Source: Bacillota bacterium
GTDB lineage: Bacteria > Bacillota > Clostridia > Christensenellales > Christensenellaceae
Length of the DNA stretch: 64,000 nucleotides
Direction of reading: 5' to 3'
NCBI GenBank assembly: GCA_023408315.1
Contig: JAEYKI010000008.1
Span: 434,001-498,000 of the forward strand
This document shows positions 33,848 through 41,860 of this stretch, in pieces. Below the pieces are notes generated by a model. It searched no databases, had not been told where the DNA came from, and saw only the letters and a program-made list of their open reading frames with translations. A program made the translations under genes and the position numbers. Positions within the stretch are counted from its first letter, which is position 1. Each line of letters begins with the position of its first letter.

Positions 33848-35053
33848 ATGAGAAAAAAAATGCTCGGCTTTGTGGCCGCAGGTATCGCTTTTTTTATGAC
33901 CATGCCTTCAGCCGCTTTTGCGGCAAGCAGCACCGAAATACTGATGCGGGGCGAACAGAACGAGAGCGTTGTGGAACTGCAGCAGATACTCAAACAAAAA
34001 GGCTTTTACAATTCGGATATCACCGGCTTTTACGGTGAGGAAACAGAGCAGGCCGTAAAAGAATACCAAAAGAAGAACGGCCTGGCGCCGGACGGCAAGG
34101 TTGGCCCGGAAACCAGCCAGGCCCTGTTTGGCCAGGAATATAATGCCTTGCTTGCGTCCCTTTCCGGCAACGGCGTCTCCTCTGGGCTCTCGCCCGGCGA
34201 TACTGGCGAAAACGTTGTGCTTTTGCAAAAACGCCTGCAATCTCTTGAATATTACAGTTATGATACGCTCACAGGTTTTTACGGGCCCGTGACCCAGGAA
34301 GCTGTAAAGACGTTCCAGCAGGATTCCAGCCTGCCGCCAACCGGCACGGCGGACGATAAAACGCTGGACGCTCTCTTTGCACAGGCTGCCTCTCCATACG
34401 CCATGGCGCTTGGCGACAGCGGAAGCGCCATACAAAAACTGCAAAACCGCCTGAATGAGCTGGGTTACCTGAATACGGATTCCACCGGGTATTACGGTGA
34501 AATGACCGAATCCGCGGTAAAGCTGTTCCAGCAGGCAAGCAGCCTGAACCAGGACGGCAAAGCGGGACCGGAAACCAGAAAGCTGCTGTATGCACAAAAC
34601 GCTACGCCTTTCCCCGGCGGCGATTCCTCCTCTGCCCTTCTGGATAGCACAGGCGCTCTATCCAGAAGCGCGGCGGTAAACAAGGCGGTGGGCCTTGCCT
34701 ACGGCCTTTTGGGCAAAGAATATATATACGGCGCCAGCGGTCCCAACTCGTTCGACTGCTCCGGCTTTATATACTATATCCTGAGCAACGCCGGAATTTC
34801 GGTGAACAAAATGAGCCCCGCCGCATTCAGCACTCTGGGCGGGTGGCAGACGGTGCAAAACATAGAAAGCCTGGAGATTGGCGATATTGTGTTCTTTCAA
34901 CCGGACGACGGCAGCAACATCAGCCACATGGGCATTTACGCGGGCGGCGGCAGCTTTATACACGCTTCCCAGAGCCAGGGCTGCGTAGCAATCAGCTCCA
35001 TGACCAGCGGATACTATAACAAAAATTTTGTGCTGGCGCGGCGGATTTCTTAG
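33848..35053 (+). CDS. Secreted cell-wall endopeptidase: three peptidoglycan-binding domains plus NlpC/P60
   Basis: Likely cuts peptide stems of peptidoglycan outside the cell. I use the ATG at 33848-33850, six bases after GGAGG, giving 401 residues. Signal peptide at 1-24 (RKKMLGFVAAGIAFFMTM, cleavage after AFA). Three PG_binding_1 repeats follow (about 30-100, 115-185, 195-265), each with a ...LQ..L...G.Y...TG.YG..T..AVK.FQ pattern. A serine-rich linker leads to NlpC/P60 with Cys304 in FDCSGF, His360 in ISHMGIY and a third polar residue further on. Not in an operon; a tRNA gene follows. Confidence 0.93.
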   Translation: MRKKMLGFVAAGIAFFMTMPSAAFAASSTEILMRGEQNESVVELQQILKQKGFYNSDITGFYGEETEQAVKEYQKKNGLAPDGKVGPETSQALFGQEYNALLASLSGNGVSSGLSPGDTGENVVLLQKRLQSLEYYSYDTLTGFYGPVTQEAVKTFQQDSSLPPTGTADDKTLDALFAQAASPYAMALGDSGSAIQKLQNRLNELGYLNTDSTGYYGEMTESAVKLFQQASSLNQDGKAGPETRKLLYAQNATPFPGGDSSSALLDSTGALSRSAAVNKAVGLAYGLLGKEYIYGASGPNSFDCSGFIYYILSNAGISVNKMSPAAFSTLGGWQTVQNIESLEIGDIVFFQPDDGSNISHMGIYAGGGSFIHASQSQGCVAISSMTSGYYNKNFVLARRIS

Positions 35054-35101
35054 AAAATATTATTGCATTTCAAAATGATATTTGTTAAAATATTTGAGCA
35101 C

Positions 35102-35177
35102 GGGGTATTAGCTAAGTTGGTATAGCGCTGCGTTCGCAATGCAGAGGCCAGCGGTTCGAATCCGCTATGCTCCACCA
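35102..35177 (+). tRNA. tRNA-Ala (anticodon CGC)
   Basis: 76 bases with encoded CCA. Acceptor stem GGGGTAT/ATGCTCC, anticodon loop TTCGCAA between CTGCG and TGCAG, T-loop GGTTCGAATCC, discriminator A. Anticodon CGC reads GCG (alanine). It is followed by a strong terminator, and its 3' end is duplicated 233 bases downstream. Confidence 0.95.
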
Positions 35178-35180
35178 AAT

Positions 35181-35211
35181 AAAAAGTCTCATACATAGTA
35201 TGAGACTTTTT
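35181..35211 (+). terminator. Terminator after tRNA-Ala
   Basis: Perfect 13-bp stem AAAAAGTCTCATA/TATGAGACTTTTT with loop CATAG, three bases after the CCA end. Confidence 0.92.
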
Positions 35212-35389
35212 ATTTACTCTAAAGTTGCGGATTCGAACGGGCGAGCCGCGCCGCCAGTGGCGGATGAAGCGGCGAAGCCACGGCGTGTAGCGCCGGTGTT
35301 AAGGTGTGTATCATAAGTTAAATTAGTTAAATTGCCGGTGCTATTTGATATTATCAAAAGACCTTACGCATTCCACCACAGGCGCGTAG

Positions 35390-35412
35390 CGAATCCGCTA
35401 TGCTCCACCAAA
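35390..35412 (+). repeat. Direct repeat of the tRNA-Ala 3' end (att-like)
   Basis: The 23 bases starting CGAATCCGCTATGCTCC and ending CCACCAAA are identical to 35157-35179 (T-arm, acceptor, CCA and two further bases). In between lie GC-rich inverted sequences and, at about 35226-35237, an inverted copy of the T-arm core (GCGGATTCGAAC). Tyrosine-integrase elements typically leave such a copy at the far end of the insertion; a decayed second tRNA is the alternative. Confidence 0.65.
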
Positions 35413-35471
35413 CAAAACAGTTTTCACACAGTTTCAAACATAATGCGCAAATCCACATATCTTTTCTATTG

Positions 35472-36752
35472 TCAGTCCTCCAGAAAATCCATTGTATTAA
35501 TGAACATCTGCTTTTCCCGTTCGGTAAAACGATCGTTCATACTATGAAGCGTGACTGTCATGCCGCTTGGAGTAGTTGCAATCCCAAAAGTCTGATAAGC
35601 GTACGACACAACTGGCGGCACAAAGTAAAAATGCTCAATGCGCAAATCACCGTATTTTTGAGCAATATCCAGCCTTGTCAAATTGGTCACAGACAAAACG
35701 TTCGTTTTTAACGGTGCACAGCCCATCATGGCCGCCGCCTTTTTACTGGTTCTGTTATCATACAAACCGTAAACGTACATTAGGATGGAATCAATGAGTG
35801 ACGGCGTAAACAACGGTATGAAACGAAGAATAAAATACCTGCGCGGCAACTTGTTTAGTTTTGTGTAAATACGCTTATGCAGCCGATATGCATTCTGCTC
35901 AAACGTCAGCATATCGCTGTATATGTATCGGGCTATAATGCCTGTAGCCTGGTTTGACATGGCGCGGTTGCCGTCTATACGCGCGTCAACGGCAAGCCCC
36001 GCCGACTGATAACGTTTATTCTCTCTCATAAAGGCGGTTAAGATCCAGCTGTTCACGGATACCTTCGCGGCTTTTGATTTTGTGTGAATCCGCTCTACAC
36101 ATTCGGGAGAAAAATGCCGTTTCAAAATAATAGAGGTTCGTTCTTGCCAATAGGTATGATGCAAATTGTTTTTGTCATCCCAGTCAAATACTCTGCCTGA
36201 CTTTAGCCAACGCTCGTTATAATGTTTCGCTAACCAATGATACAATCTGGATATATTTGTGCCTGCTGGCAAGGTATCCTTATTAAGCAGTTTAAGGGTC
36301 TGATATTCACCGCGTTCACCAATGTATTCTTTTATCATGCGTTCAACAAAATAAACAGCCGATTTACCGTCGCCAGCCAGGTGATGCATCATTACCAGCA
36401 AATTCAGCCTGCCTTCCGACTGTCTAACAAATACCCGCATCATTTCACCATTCTCAATTGCAAACGGCTTTTTCTCGTTTTCGCGGATTAGATCGTTAAA
36501 ATCCGAATGTGTGGTATGCGCGGTGCAACCGCTGAAATGCATTTTCTCATAATAAGCGCTGCCGGTATTCGTCAAAACGATTTTAGACATTGTCGCTTCA
36601 AACCCCGTAAACGCGCGCCTTGCCGCCTCTACGAATAATTGTTCTTCCGCTCCCGCAACATCAAAGGTGATCGCTATGCACATATTCGGGTCAAACAAAT
36701 CAGCCCGCTCAGAGAGAATTTCGTTTTGCAACAGTGGCACCTCAAATTCCAA
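35472..36752 (-). CDS. Condensation-domain/acyltransferase-like protein
   Basis: A protein of 426 residues from the CoA-dependent acyltransferase superfamily. The catalytic motif MMHHLAGDGKS (HHxxxDG form, near residue 118) is intact. Further family-like features are VNSWILTAFM, an AVDARID segment near 240 and SVTNLTRLDI near 365. The family includes NRPS condensation domains, PapA5-type and alcohol acetyltransferases. It stands free of any NRPS module. The start appears to be TTG immediately after the stop of the SDR gene, without a clear Shine-Dalgarno site, so coupling is likely. Codon use looks more AT-rich than the neighbours. Substrate unknown. Confidence 0.75.
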   Translation of the reverse strand: MEFEVPLLQNEILSERADLFDPNMCIAITFDVAGAEEQLFVEAARRAFTGFEATMSKIVLTNTGSAYYEKMHFSGCTAHTTHSDFNDLIRENEKKPFAIENGEMMRVFVRQSEGRLNLLVMMHHLAGDGKSAVYFVERMIKEYIGERGEYQTLKLLNKDTLPAGTNISRLYHWLAKHYNERWLKSGRVFDWDDKNNLHHTYWQERTSIILKRHFSPECVERIHTKSKAAKVSVNSWILTAFMRENKRYQSAGLAVDARIDGNRAMSNQATGIIARYIYSDMLTFEQNAYRLHKRIYTKLNKLPRRYFILRFIPLFTPSLIDSILMYVYGLYDNRTSKKAAAMMGCAPLKTNVLSVTNLTRLDIAQKYGDLRIEHFYFVPPVVSYAYQTFGIATTPSGMTVTLHSMNDRFTEREKQMFINTMDFLED

Positions 36753-37517
36753 TCAAATATAATTTTTTATGCTCCGCATCCATGATTTCATAACCATCCG
36801 GTGCGGAAAAAGCTTCGCGAGCAGATGCAGATACTTGACATATACGCCATAGACAGAGATATCCTTACCCTTCTTTGCATCGCCAAGTGTTTTTGCCGCT
36901 ACCGCATGAGGCATTGCCATGCCAGGGAACTTGATTGCATGGCCGTTGCGTTCTTCTTCAAGCAAGTCAGTACGTATCCAACCGGGGCAAGCGACGGTAA
37001 CAACAATCCCTGTGCCTTCAAGTTCAACATTCAACGCCCTTGAATAGCTACAGACAAATGCTTTGCTGGCTGCGTAAAGATTGATGTACGGCACGGGCTG
37101 AAAAGCAGATTGAGAAGCAATGTTAATGATATGGCAGCCGCTGCTCATATATGGAATGCTTGCGTTGCAGAGCACTGCAACAGCCGTGCAGTGCGCGGCA
37201 ATCCCGTGCTCAATGTATGGATCTGAAAAACTGATGGAGGGGTCCATTCTGCCACCCCCAGCATTATTGATAAGATACCGCACTTGCGGCTGCTGTGCAT
37301 ATAGCATCTCCTTAATAAGCTGATAAGATTCGTCCATCGCCAGATCCGCTGAAACAGGGATAACTTTACTGCCCAGTTCAGATCTCAGGAGATCAAGTTT
37401 TTCGGTATTTCTCGCAACTGCCCAGATTTCGTTAATATCCTCGAAACAAAGCAGCCTCACGAACTCTTTTCCAAGTCCGCCGGTTGCGCCGGTAACGATC
37501 GCTATTTTTTTGTTCAT
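36753..37517 (-). CDS. Short-chain dehydrogenase/reductase (SDR)
   Basis: NAD(P)-dependent oxidoreductase of 254 residues. N-terminal cofactor motif TGATGGLGKEF (near 9-19), NNAGGG near 88, catalytic serine in NIASQSAF, and YAASKAF (YxxxK near 155), then ACPGWIRTDLL. The C-terminus extends with hydrophobic and basic residues (YLHLLAKLFPHRMVMKSW), which could touch membrane. It is upstream of and directly joined to the acyltransferase gene; together they suggest reduction and esterification of a lipid or polyketide-like substrate, which is inference. Confidence 0.85.
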   Translation of the reverse strand: MNKKIAIVTGATGGLGKEFVRLLCFEDINEIWAVARNTEKLDLLRSELGSKVIPVSADLAMDESYQLIKEMLYAQQPQVRYLINNAGGGRMDPSISFSDPYIEHGIAAHCTAVAVLCNASIPYMSSGCHIINIASQSAFQPVPYINLYAASKAFVCSYSRALNVELEGTGIVVTVACPGWIRTDLLEEERNGHAIKFPGMAMPHAVAAKTLGDAKKGKDISVYGVYVKYLHLLAKLFPHRMVMKSWMRSIKNYI

Positions 37518-37685
37518 AGATTATGTCCTTTTCCCCGCTCCACGGTGGTCTTCCCATTATTGCTCATAATGAATCTGCATTAATTGATAATATGCTTATA
37601 TTCTTCAGGCATATCTATAACATTATAACATATAATCCGCATATTTCCATTAAACCGAGCGGGTAATTTATAAAGGGTGATTTCT

Positions 37686-37796
37686 ATGCAATCTATTAAA
37701 ACTTGTATGATATTGAAGCAATATCTAAACTGCCTGTCAATCATTAAAGGCCGATCGGATAATACCATTAAAGAATACCGCATCGTTAAATGTTGA
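37686..37796 (+). pseudogene. N-terminal stump of a tyrosine recombinase (phage-type integrase)
   Basis: A 36-codon frame read by me: starts MQSIKTCMILKQYLNCLSII and continues KGRSDNTIKEYRIVKC before a stop. The core pattern (Y-L-x-x-L-x-x-I-K-G-x-S-x-N-T-I-K-E-Y) is the SAM-like N-terminal fold of XerD/integrase proteins. The catalytic domain is missing and no continuation is found in other frames. It lies in about 750 bp of AT-rich, otherwise empty DNA, and supports a decayed integrative element linked to the tRNA-Ala repeat. Confidence 0.6.
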
Positions 37797-38037
37797 ACAA
37801 ATTGGTATGATTCTATAAGCATTACCTCTTATAATATGGATTGCACGAAACCGCTGCCGCGGCGGTAGTATTGCGTATTTTTTTTAGTGCTCTATAACAG
37901 CGGCTTATAGTTACCAATGTATTCCTTTACAACAGAATCGCTGGATATTATAATACTACCAAGCTCAAGTATCATGATTTTTCGGCTAATAGCCTTTTCA
38001 TTATATATAGTCAGGTATATTCTTTTGTACTACAATG

Positions 38038-38066
38038 TTGACAAACTAAGTTTTTCATTTTACAAT
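38038..38066 (+). promoter_or_regulatory. Strong sigma-A promoter of the BMP transporter operon
   Basis: Perfect TTGACA (38038-38043), 17-base spacer, TACAAT (38061-38066). Predicted transcription start near 38073, leaving about 220 bases of leader before the ABC ATPase ATG. Confidence 0.8.
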
Positions 38067-38134
38067 GAAAAAAATTGTAAGAGAAAAAAATTTTTTGTTA
38101 AACGATTGATGTCCTTAAAAAAATGTAAGAAGTT

Positions 38135-38212
38135 ACGGAGGAATTCAAGCAAGATACGTCGTCGTTCAAAGTAGAACGAACCACGCCTTGGCGATACTTT
38201 CTCCGTTTTTTT
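38135..38212 (+). promoter_or_regulatory. Structured leader with terminator-like closing stem (possible attenuator or riboswitch)
   Basis: ACGGAGGAA (38135-38143) pairs with TTTCTCCGT (38198-38206) over nine positions and is followed at once by a run of seven Ts. The enclosed 54 bases contain a perfect hairpin TCGTTC/GAACGA (38162-38179) and a smaller CGC/GCG hairpin. Lying between promoter and first gene of the transporter operon, it could end transcription conditionally. I could not match it to purine, guanidine, ZTP, THF or preQ1 consensus sequences as I remember them. Confidence 0.5.
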
Positions 38213-38292
38213 GTTTCAAGCATATTTCAAAATACATACGGGCTGCCGGCAATATAATAGCCCGCTGGATAAAAGGAGATGAGACTGAGTTT

Positions 38293-39816
38293 ATGGAAGA
38301 AATTCTGCGGATGGAGCATATCACAAAACAGTTCGGCGATCTGTATGCCAACAAAAACGTCAGCTTTGATGTGCGCCGCGGCGAGGTTCATACGCTGCTG
38401 GGCGAAAACGGCGCCGGCAAAAGTACGCTCATGAATGTTCTGTTTGGCCTGTATCAGCCAACGGCAGGTTCCATCTGTTTTAATGGCAGCAAGGTTAAAA
38501 TCGATTCGCCCGCGCAGGCTGTAAAGCTTGGCATCGGCATGGTGCATCAGCATTTCATGCTGGTCGAAGCCATGACCGTCTTTGAGAACATCATTTTGGG
38601 AGACAAAAATACCAAAGGTGTCTTCATCAATGTAGAGGCGCGAAAAAAAGAAATTTTGGAGATCGCCCAAAAATACGGCCTGGACGTGGAGTTGGATAAA
38701 CCTATCTCCGAGATATCCGTGGGCGCGCAGCAGCGCATTGAAATCATTAAAGCCCTATACCGCGGCGCAGAGCTGCTGGTGCTGGACGAGCCCACCGCCG
38801 CGCTGACCGATATTGAGGTGGAAGGGCTTTTTGATGTGATCCTAAAGCTCAAGGCGGAACAAAAGAGCATTATCTTTATCAGCCACAAGATGCGCGAAGT
38901 GCTGCGCATTTCAGACCGCATCACGGTCCTGCGCGCGGGCGAAGCCGTCCGCACCGTAAACTGCTGCGATACCTGCGGCGAAGACCTGGCAAATCTGATG
39001 ATCGGCCGTGATCTGCCCCCTCCCCATTACGCAAAGGTTGAAAGTTCGTGCAAAAGCGTGGCTCTTCTCAGCAATGTCAGCTATAACATTACTTCCAAGC
39101 ACAGCGGCCTGAGCCACGTTTCACTTCGGGTGGGATGCGGTGAAATTCTGGGGATTGCCGGCGTTGACGGAAACGGGCAAAGCCAGTTGGCACAGATCAT
39201 CACCGGCGTGCTTGCTCCGGACAGCGGATCTCTGGAAATCAAGGGAGCCCTTATTTCTGTATTTGACCCCCAGGGCTTCATAGACAATAATGTTGCCCAT
39301 ATCCCTGAAGACCGCAATAAAATGGGCCTTATTCCCAATATGTCCGTTCAGGACAACATCGTATTAAAATCCACCTTGTCTCCGCAGTTTTCCGCCGGCC
39401 ACGGGGCTTACCTGCGCAAAAAAGCAATACACGAATATGCGGTAAAAATGCAGGAAAAATATGATATACGCTGCGAATCCGTAGAGCAGGAGGTCAGAAA
39501 CCTCTCGGGTGGAAATCAGCAGAAGGTCATTTTGGCGCGGGAACTGGAATGCAACCCGGATCTGCTGATTGCGGTCCATCCAACCCGCGGGCTCGACGTC
39601 GGGGCTTCCCGCTTTATCCGCGATACCATGATAGAGGCTCGTGACCGCGGCTGCGGCATTCTGCTCATCTCCGCGGATTTTGACGAGGTTCTGGAAATTT
39701 CCGACCGCATAGCCGTCATGTTTGAAGGACGGATCATGGGCGAGTTTTCGGGAAAGAATCCTCCCATCCAGGAAATCAGCCTGGCTATGGGCGGCAAGGA
39801 GGCAATCAGTATATGA
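38293..39816 (+). CDS. Nucleoside ABC transporter ATP-binding protein (NupO/YufO-like)
   Basis: Double ATPase powering the importer encoded by the next two genes. I start at the ATG at 38293-38295 (AAAGGAG thirteen bases before), giving 507 residues. First half: Walker A GENGAGKST at 37-45, ISVGAQQRIEIIKAL and LDEPTAAL. Second half: degenerate Walker A GVDGNGQSQ near 295, signature LSGGNQQKVILARE near 405, and HPTRGLDVGA. The degenerate second site is usual for the sugar/nucleoside (CUT2, BMP) class. Overlaps the permease start by four bases (ATGA). Confidence 0.93.
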   Translation: MEEILRMEHITKQFGDLYANKNVSFDVRRGEVHTLLGENGAGKSTLMNVLFGLYQPTAGSICFNGSKVKIDSPAQAVKLGIGMVHQHFMLVEAMTVFENIILGDKNTKGVFINVEARKKEILEIAQKYGLDVELDKPISEISVGAQQRIEIIKALYRGAELLVLDEPTAALTDIEVEGLFDVILKLKAEQKSIIFISHKMREVLRISDRITVLRAGEAVRTVNCCDTCGEDLANLMIGRDLPPPHYAKVESSCKSVALLSNVSYNITSKHSGLSHVSLRVGCGEILGIAGVDGNGQSQLAQIITGVLAPDSGSLEIKGALISVFDPQGFIDNNVAHIPEDRNKMGLIPNMSVQDNIVLKSTLSPQFSAGHGAYLRKKAIHEYAVKMQEKYDIRCESVEQEVRNLSGGNQQKVILARELECNPDLLIAVHPTRGLDVGASRFIRDTMIEARDRGCGILLISADFDEVLEISDRIAVMFEGRIMGEFSGKNPPIQEISLAMGGKEAISI

Positions 39817-40874
39817 AATTGAAGAACAGGCTTCTCGGCGTAGTGGTCCCGATCGTTGCCGTTTTGGCAGCCCTTGGATGCGGCTGCATCATCATTGCGG
39901 CTCTGGGCGCCTCCCCCGTTCAGGCGATTCAGTATCTGTTGATCGGCGCTTTTGGAAGCGCATCCAATGTAGGAACAACGCTTGTAAAGGCTACGCCTCT
40001 TATCTTTACCGGCCTGTGCGCCTGTTTTGCCTACCGCTGCGGCGTGTTTAATCTGGGTGGCGAAGGACAGTTTATCATAGGCGCGTGCGTCTCCATCTGG
40101 ATTGCCGTTTCCTGGGGCATCACGGGTATCCCGGCGATTCTCCTCTGCCTGGTAATGGGCGCCCTTGCGGGCGGCATATGGGGAGCAATCCCGGGGATAC
40201 TAAAAATAACCCGTGGCCTTAACGAGATGATCGTCTCCATCATGCTCAACTACGTGGCGGTACTGTTTATGGGCCTGATGTATACGGGCCTGCTTCGGGA
40301 GGGCAGCGTACCGCAAACGCCCGCTGTGCCTGAGGCAACCCAGCTTGCGCGCATCTTCCCGGACGTCCGCGTTACCTGGGGCATCGTGATCGCAGTAATG
40401 CTTGCGGTTGTGGTTCATTACTTCCTGTTCAGTACCTCAAGCGGTTTCAAGCTGCGTTCGGTGGGACTCAACAGCACGGCGGCCCGCTTCAACGGCTTTG
40501 CAGTCAATAAATACATACTCTCCAGCTTCATCGCCTCGGGGGCCATCGCAGGCCTGGGCGGCAGCGTGGAGCTGCTTGGCACACAATACCGCCTCATGAG
40601 CGGCTTCGGCCTTGGGTTCGGGTTCGATGGGGTCGCAATTGCGCTCATTGCCCAGCTCAATCCCCTGGCCACCGTATTCATCGCCTATTTCTTCGCGGTG
40701 CTGCGGACAGGCGCCACTACCATGCAGGTGGGTACCGGGGTTCCCACCTCCGTGATCGACATCATACAGGCTATGGTGATCGTCTTTGGTGTGGCGGGCT
40801 TTGCCCTTGTCCATCTGCCGCAGATCAAGCAATTTTTCAACACACGGTTTTCCCGCCGGAAGGAGGAATTTTAA
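39813..40874 (+). CDS. Nucleoside ABC transporter permease 1 (NupP/YufP-like)
   Basis: Membrane subunit of the importer, 353 residues with about nine helices. BPD_transp_2 family traits: GLCACFAYRCGVFNLGGEGQF near 67-87, LTRGLNEMIVSIMLN-like segment (ITRGLNEMIVSIMLNYVA near 130-147), and FGFDGVAIALIAQLNPLATVF near 270-290. Coupled to the ATPase gene by ATGA, and one base before the second permease. Confidence 0.92.
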   Translation: MKLKNRLLGVVVPIVAVLAALGCGCIIIAALGASPVQAIQYLLIGAFGSASNVGTTLVKATPLIFTGLCACFAYRCGVFNLGGEGQFIIGACVSIWIAVSWGITGIPAILLCLVMGALAGGIWGAIPGILKITRGLNEMIVSIMLNYVAVLFMGLMYTGLLREGSVPQTPAVPEATQLARIFPDVRVTWGIVIAVMLAVVVHYFLFSTSSGFKLRSVGLNSTAARFNGFAVNKYILSSFIASGAIAGLGGSVELLGTQYRLMSGFGLGFGFDGVAIALIAQLNPLATVFIAYFFAVLRTGATTMQVGTGVPTSVIDIIQAMVIVFGVAGFALVHLPQIKQFFNTRFSRRKEEF

Positions 40875-41798
40875 ATGGATTTTACCTCTGAGATGCTTCT
40901 CTCGACCTTCCGCATGGCGACGCCCATATTGCTGGTTGCTCTGGGTGAACTGTATTCCGAGCGCGCCGGCCTGGTCAACATCGGCCTGGACGGCATCATG
41001 ACCTTTGGCGCTCTGGCAGGCTTTATGATCTCCTTTATGACGGGTAATCCCTTTCTCGGAATTATCGCCGGCGCTGTCGGCGGTATCCTTATCAACATGA
41101 TCTATGCTTTTTGCACCATCACGCTCCGCGCGGAACAAATTGTCTACGGAATGGCGATCAATATATTCGCGCCGGCCGTGGCCGCCTTTATATACCGCAT
41201 ATACTTTGGTGTCAGCTCAACCCTGGCGCAGGGAACGCTGATGTCAACAGTGGCTATTCCCGTGCTGAAGGATATCCCCGTCATTGGCAACCTTTTGTTC
41301 AACCAAACCCCCATGGTCTACTTCGCTTACCTGATGGTCGCGTTCTCCGCAATATTCTTCACCAAAACCAAGGCGGGGCTCAATTTTAAAGCAGTCGGCG
41401 AATTTCCCCGCGCGGCGGAGACCCTGGGGATCAACGTGATCAGCGAAAAATATATCGCATCCATCGTCTGCGGCGCCCTCGCCGGTATCGGCGGCGCGTA
41501 CCTTACAACATGCTACGTCAACACATATACGGACGGCGTGGTGGCCGGCAGAGGATTTATTGCGCTTACCGCCGTTATATTCGGCCGCTGGACTTCACCG
41601 GGCGTCATGCTCGCCTGCCTGCTGTTCGGCTTCTTCGACGCCCTGCAGCTCCGGCTGCAGGTAATGAACACAAACACGCCTTACCAGCTGTTCCAGATGA
41701 TCCCTTATCTGTGCACGCTGATTGCCCTTGCGGTATTCGGTATCCGCAAATCGGGCCCCCTGTCCGCCGGTAAACCGTATTACCGTGAGGAACGGTAA
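40875..41798 (+). CDS. Nucleoside ABC transporter permease 2 (NupQ/YufQ-like)
   Basis: Second membrane subunit, 307 residues, with about eight helices. Shared family traits: LGELYSERAGLVNIGLDGIM near 26-45, RAEQIVYGMAINIFAPA near 90-106 and GFIALTAVIFGRWTSPGVMLA near 228-248. It begins directly after the first permease stop codon with AAGGAGG nearby. A 62-base gap leads to the binding lipoprotein. Confidence 0.92.
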   Translation: MDFTSEMLLSTFRMATPILLVALGELYSERAGLVNIGLDGIMTFGALAGFMISFMTGNPFLGIIAGAVGGILINMIYAFCTITLRAEQIVYGMAINIFAPAVAAFIYRIYFGVSSTLAQGTLMSTVAIPVLKDIPVIGNLLFNQTPMVYFAYLMVAFSAIFFTKTKAGLNFKAVGEFPRAAETLGINVISEKYIASIVCGALAGIGGAYLTTCYVNTYTDGVVAGRGFIALTAVIFGRWTSPGVMLACLLFGFFDALQLRLQVMNTNTPYQLFQMIPYLCTLIALAVFGIRKSGPLSAGKPYYREER

Positions 41799-41860
41799 AA
41801 AAGGCTCATATTCCCCATGTGGGATTTATGATAATTTTCAAAAAACAAGGAGGAACTGTA

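Noticed and set aside
37580..38174. Two frames of about 80 codons in the AT-rich gap (minus 37580-37822, plus 37917-38174)
   Set aside because: Hydrophobic or lysine-rich sequence by chance in AT-rich DNA, no Shine-Dalgarno site and no domain; one overlaps the integrase stump on the other strand and the other overlaps the promoter of the transporter operon.
38135..38212. Known riboswitch class for the transporter leader
   Set aside because: Core sequences of the purine, ZTP, guanidine-I/II, THF, preQ1 and c-di-GMP aptamers as I remember them are not present; therefore left unnamed.
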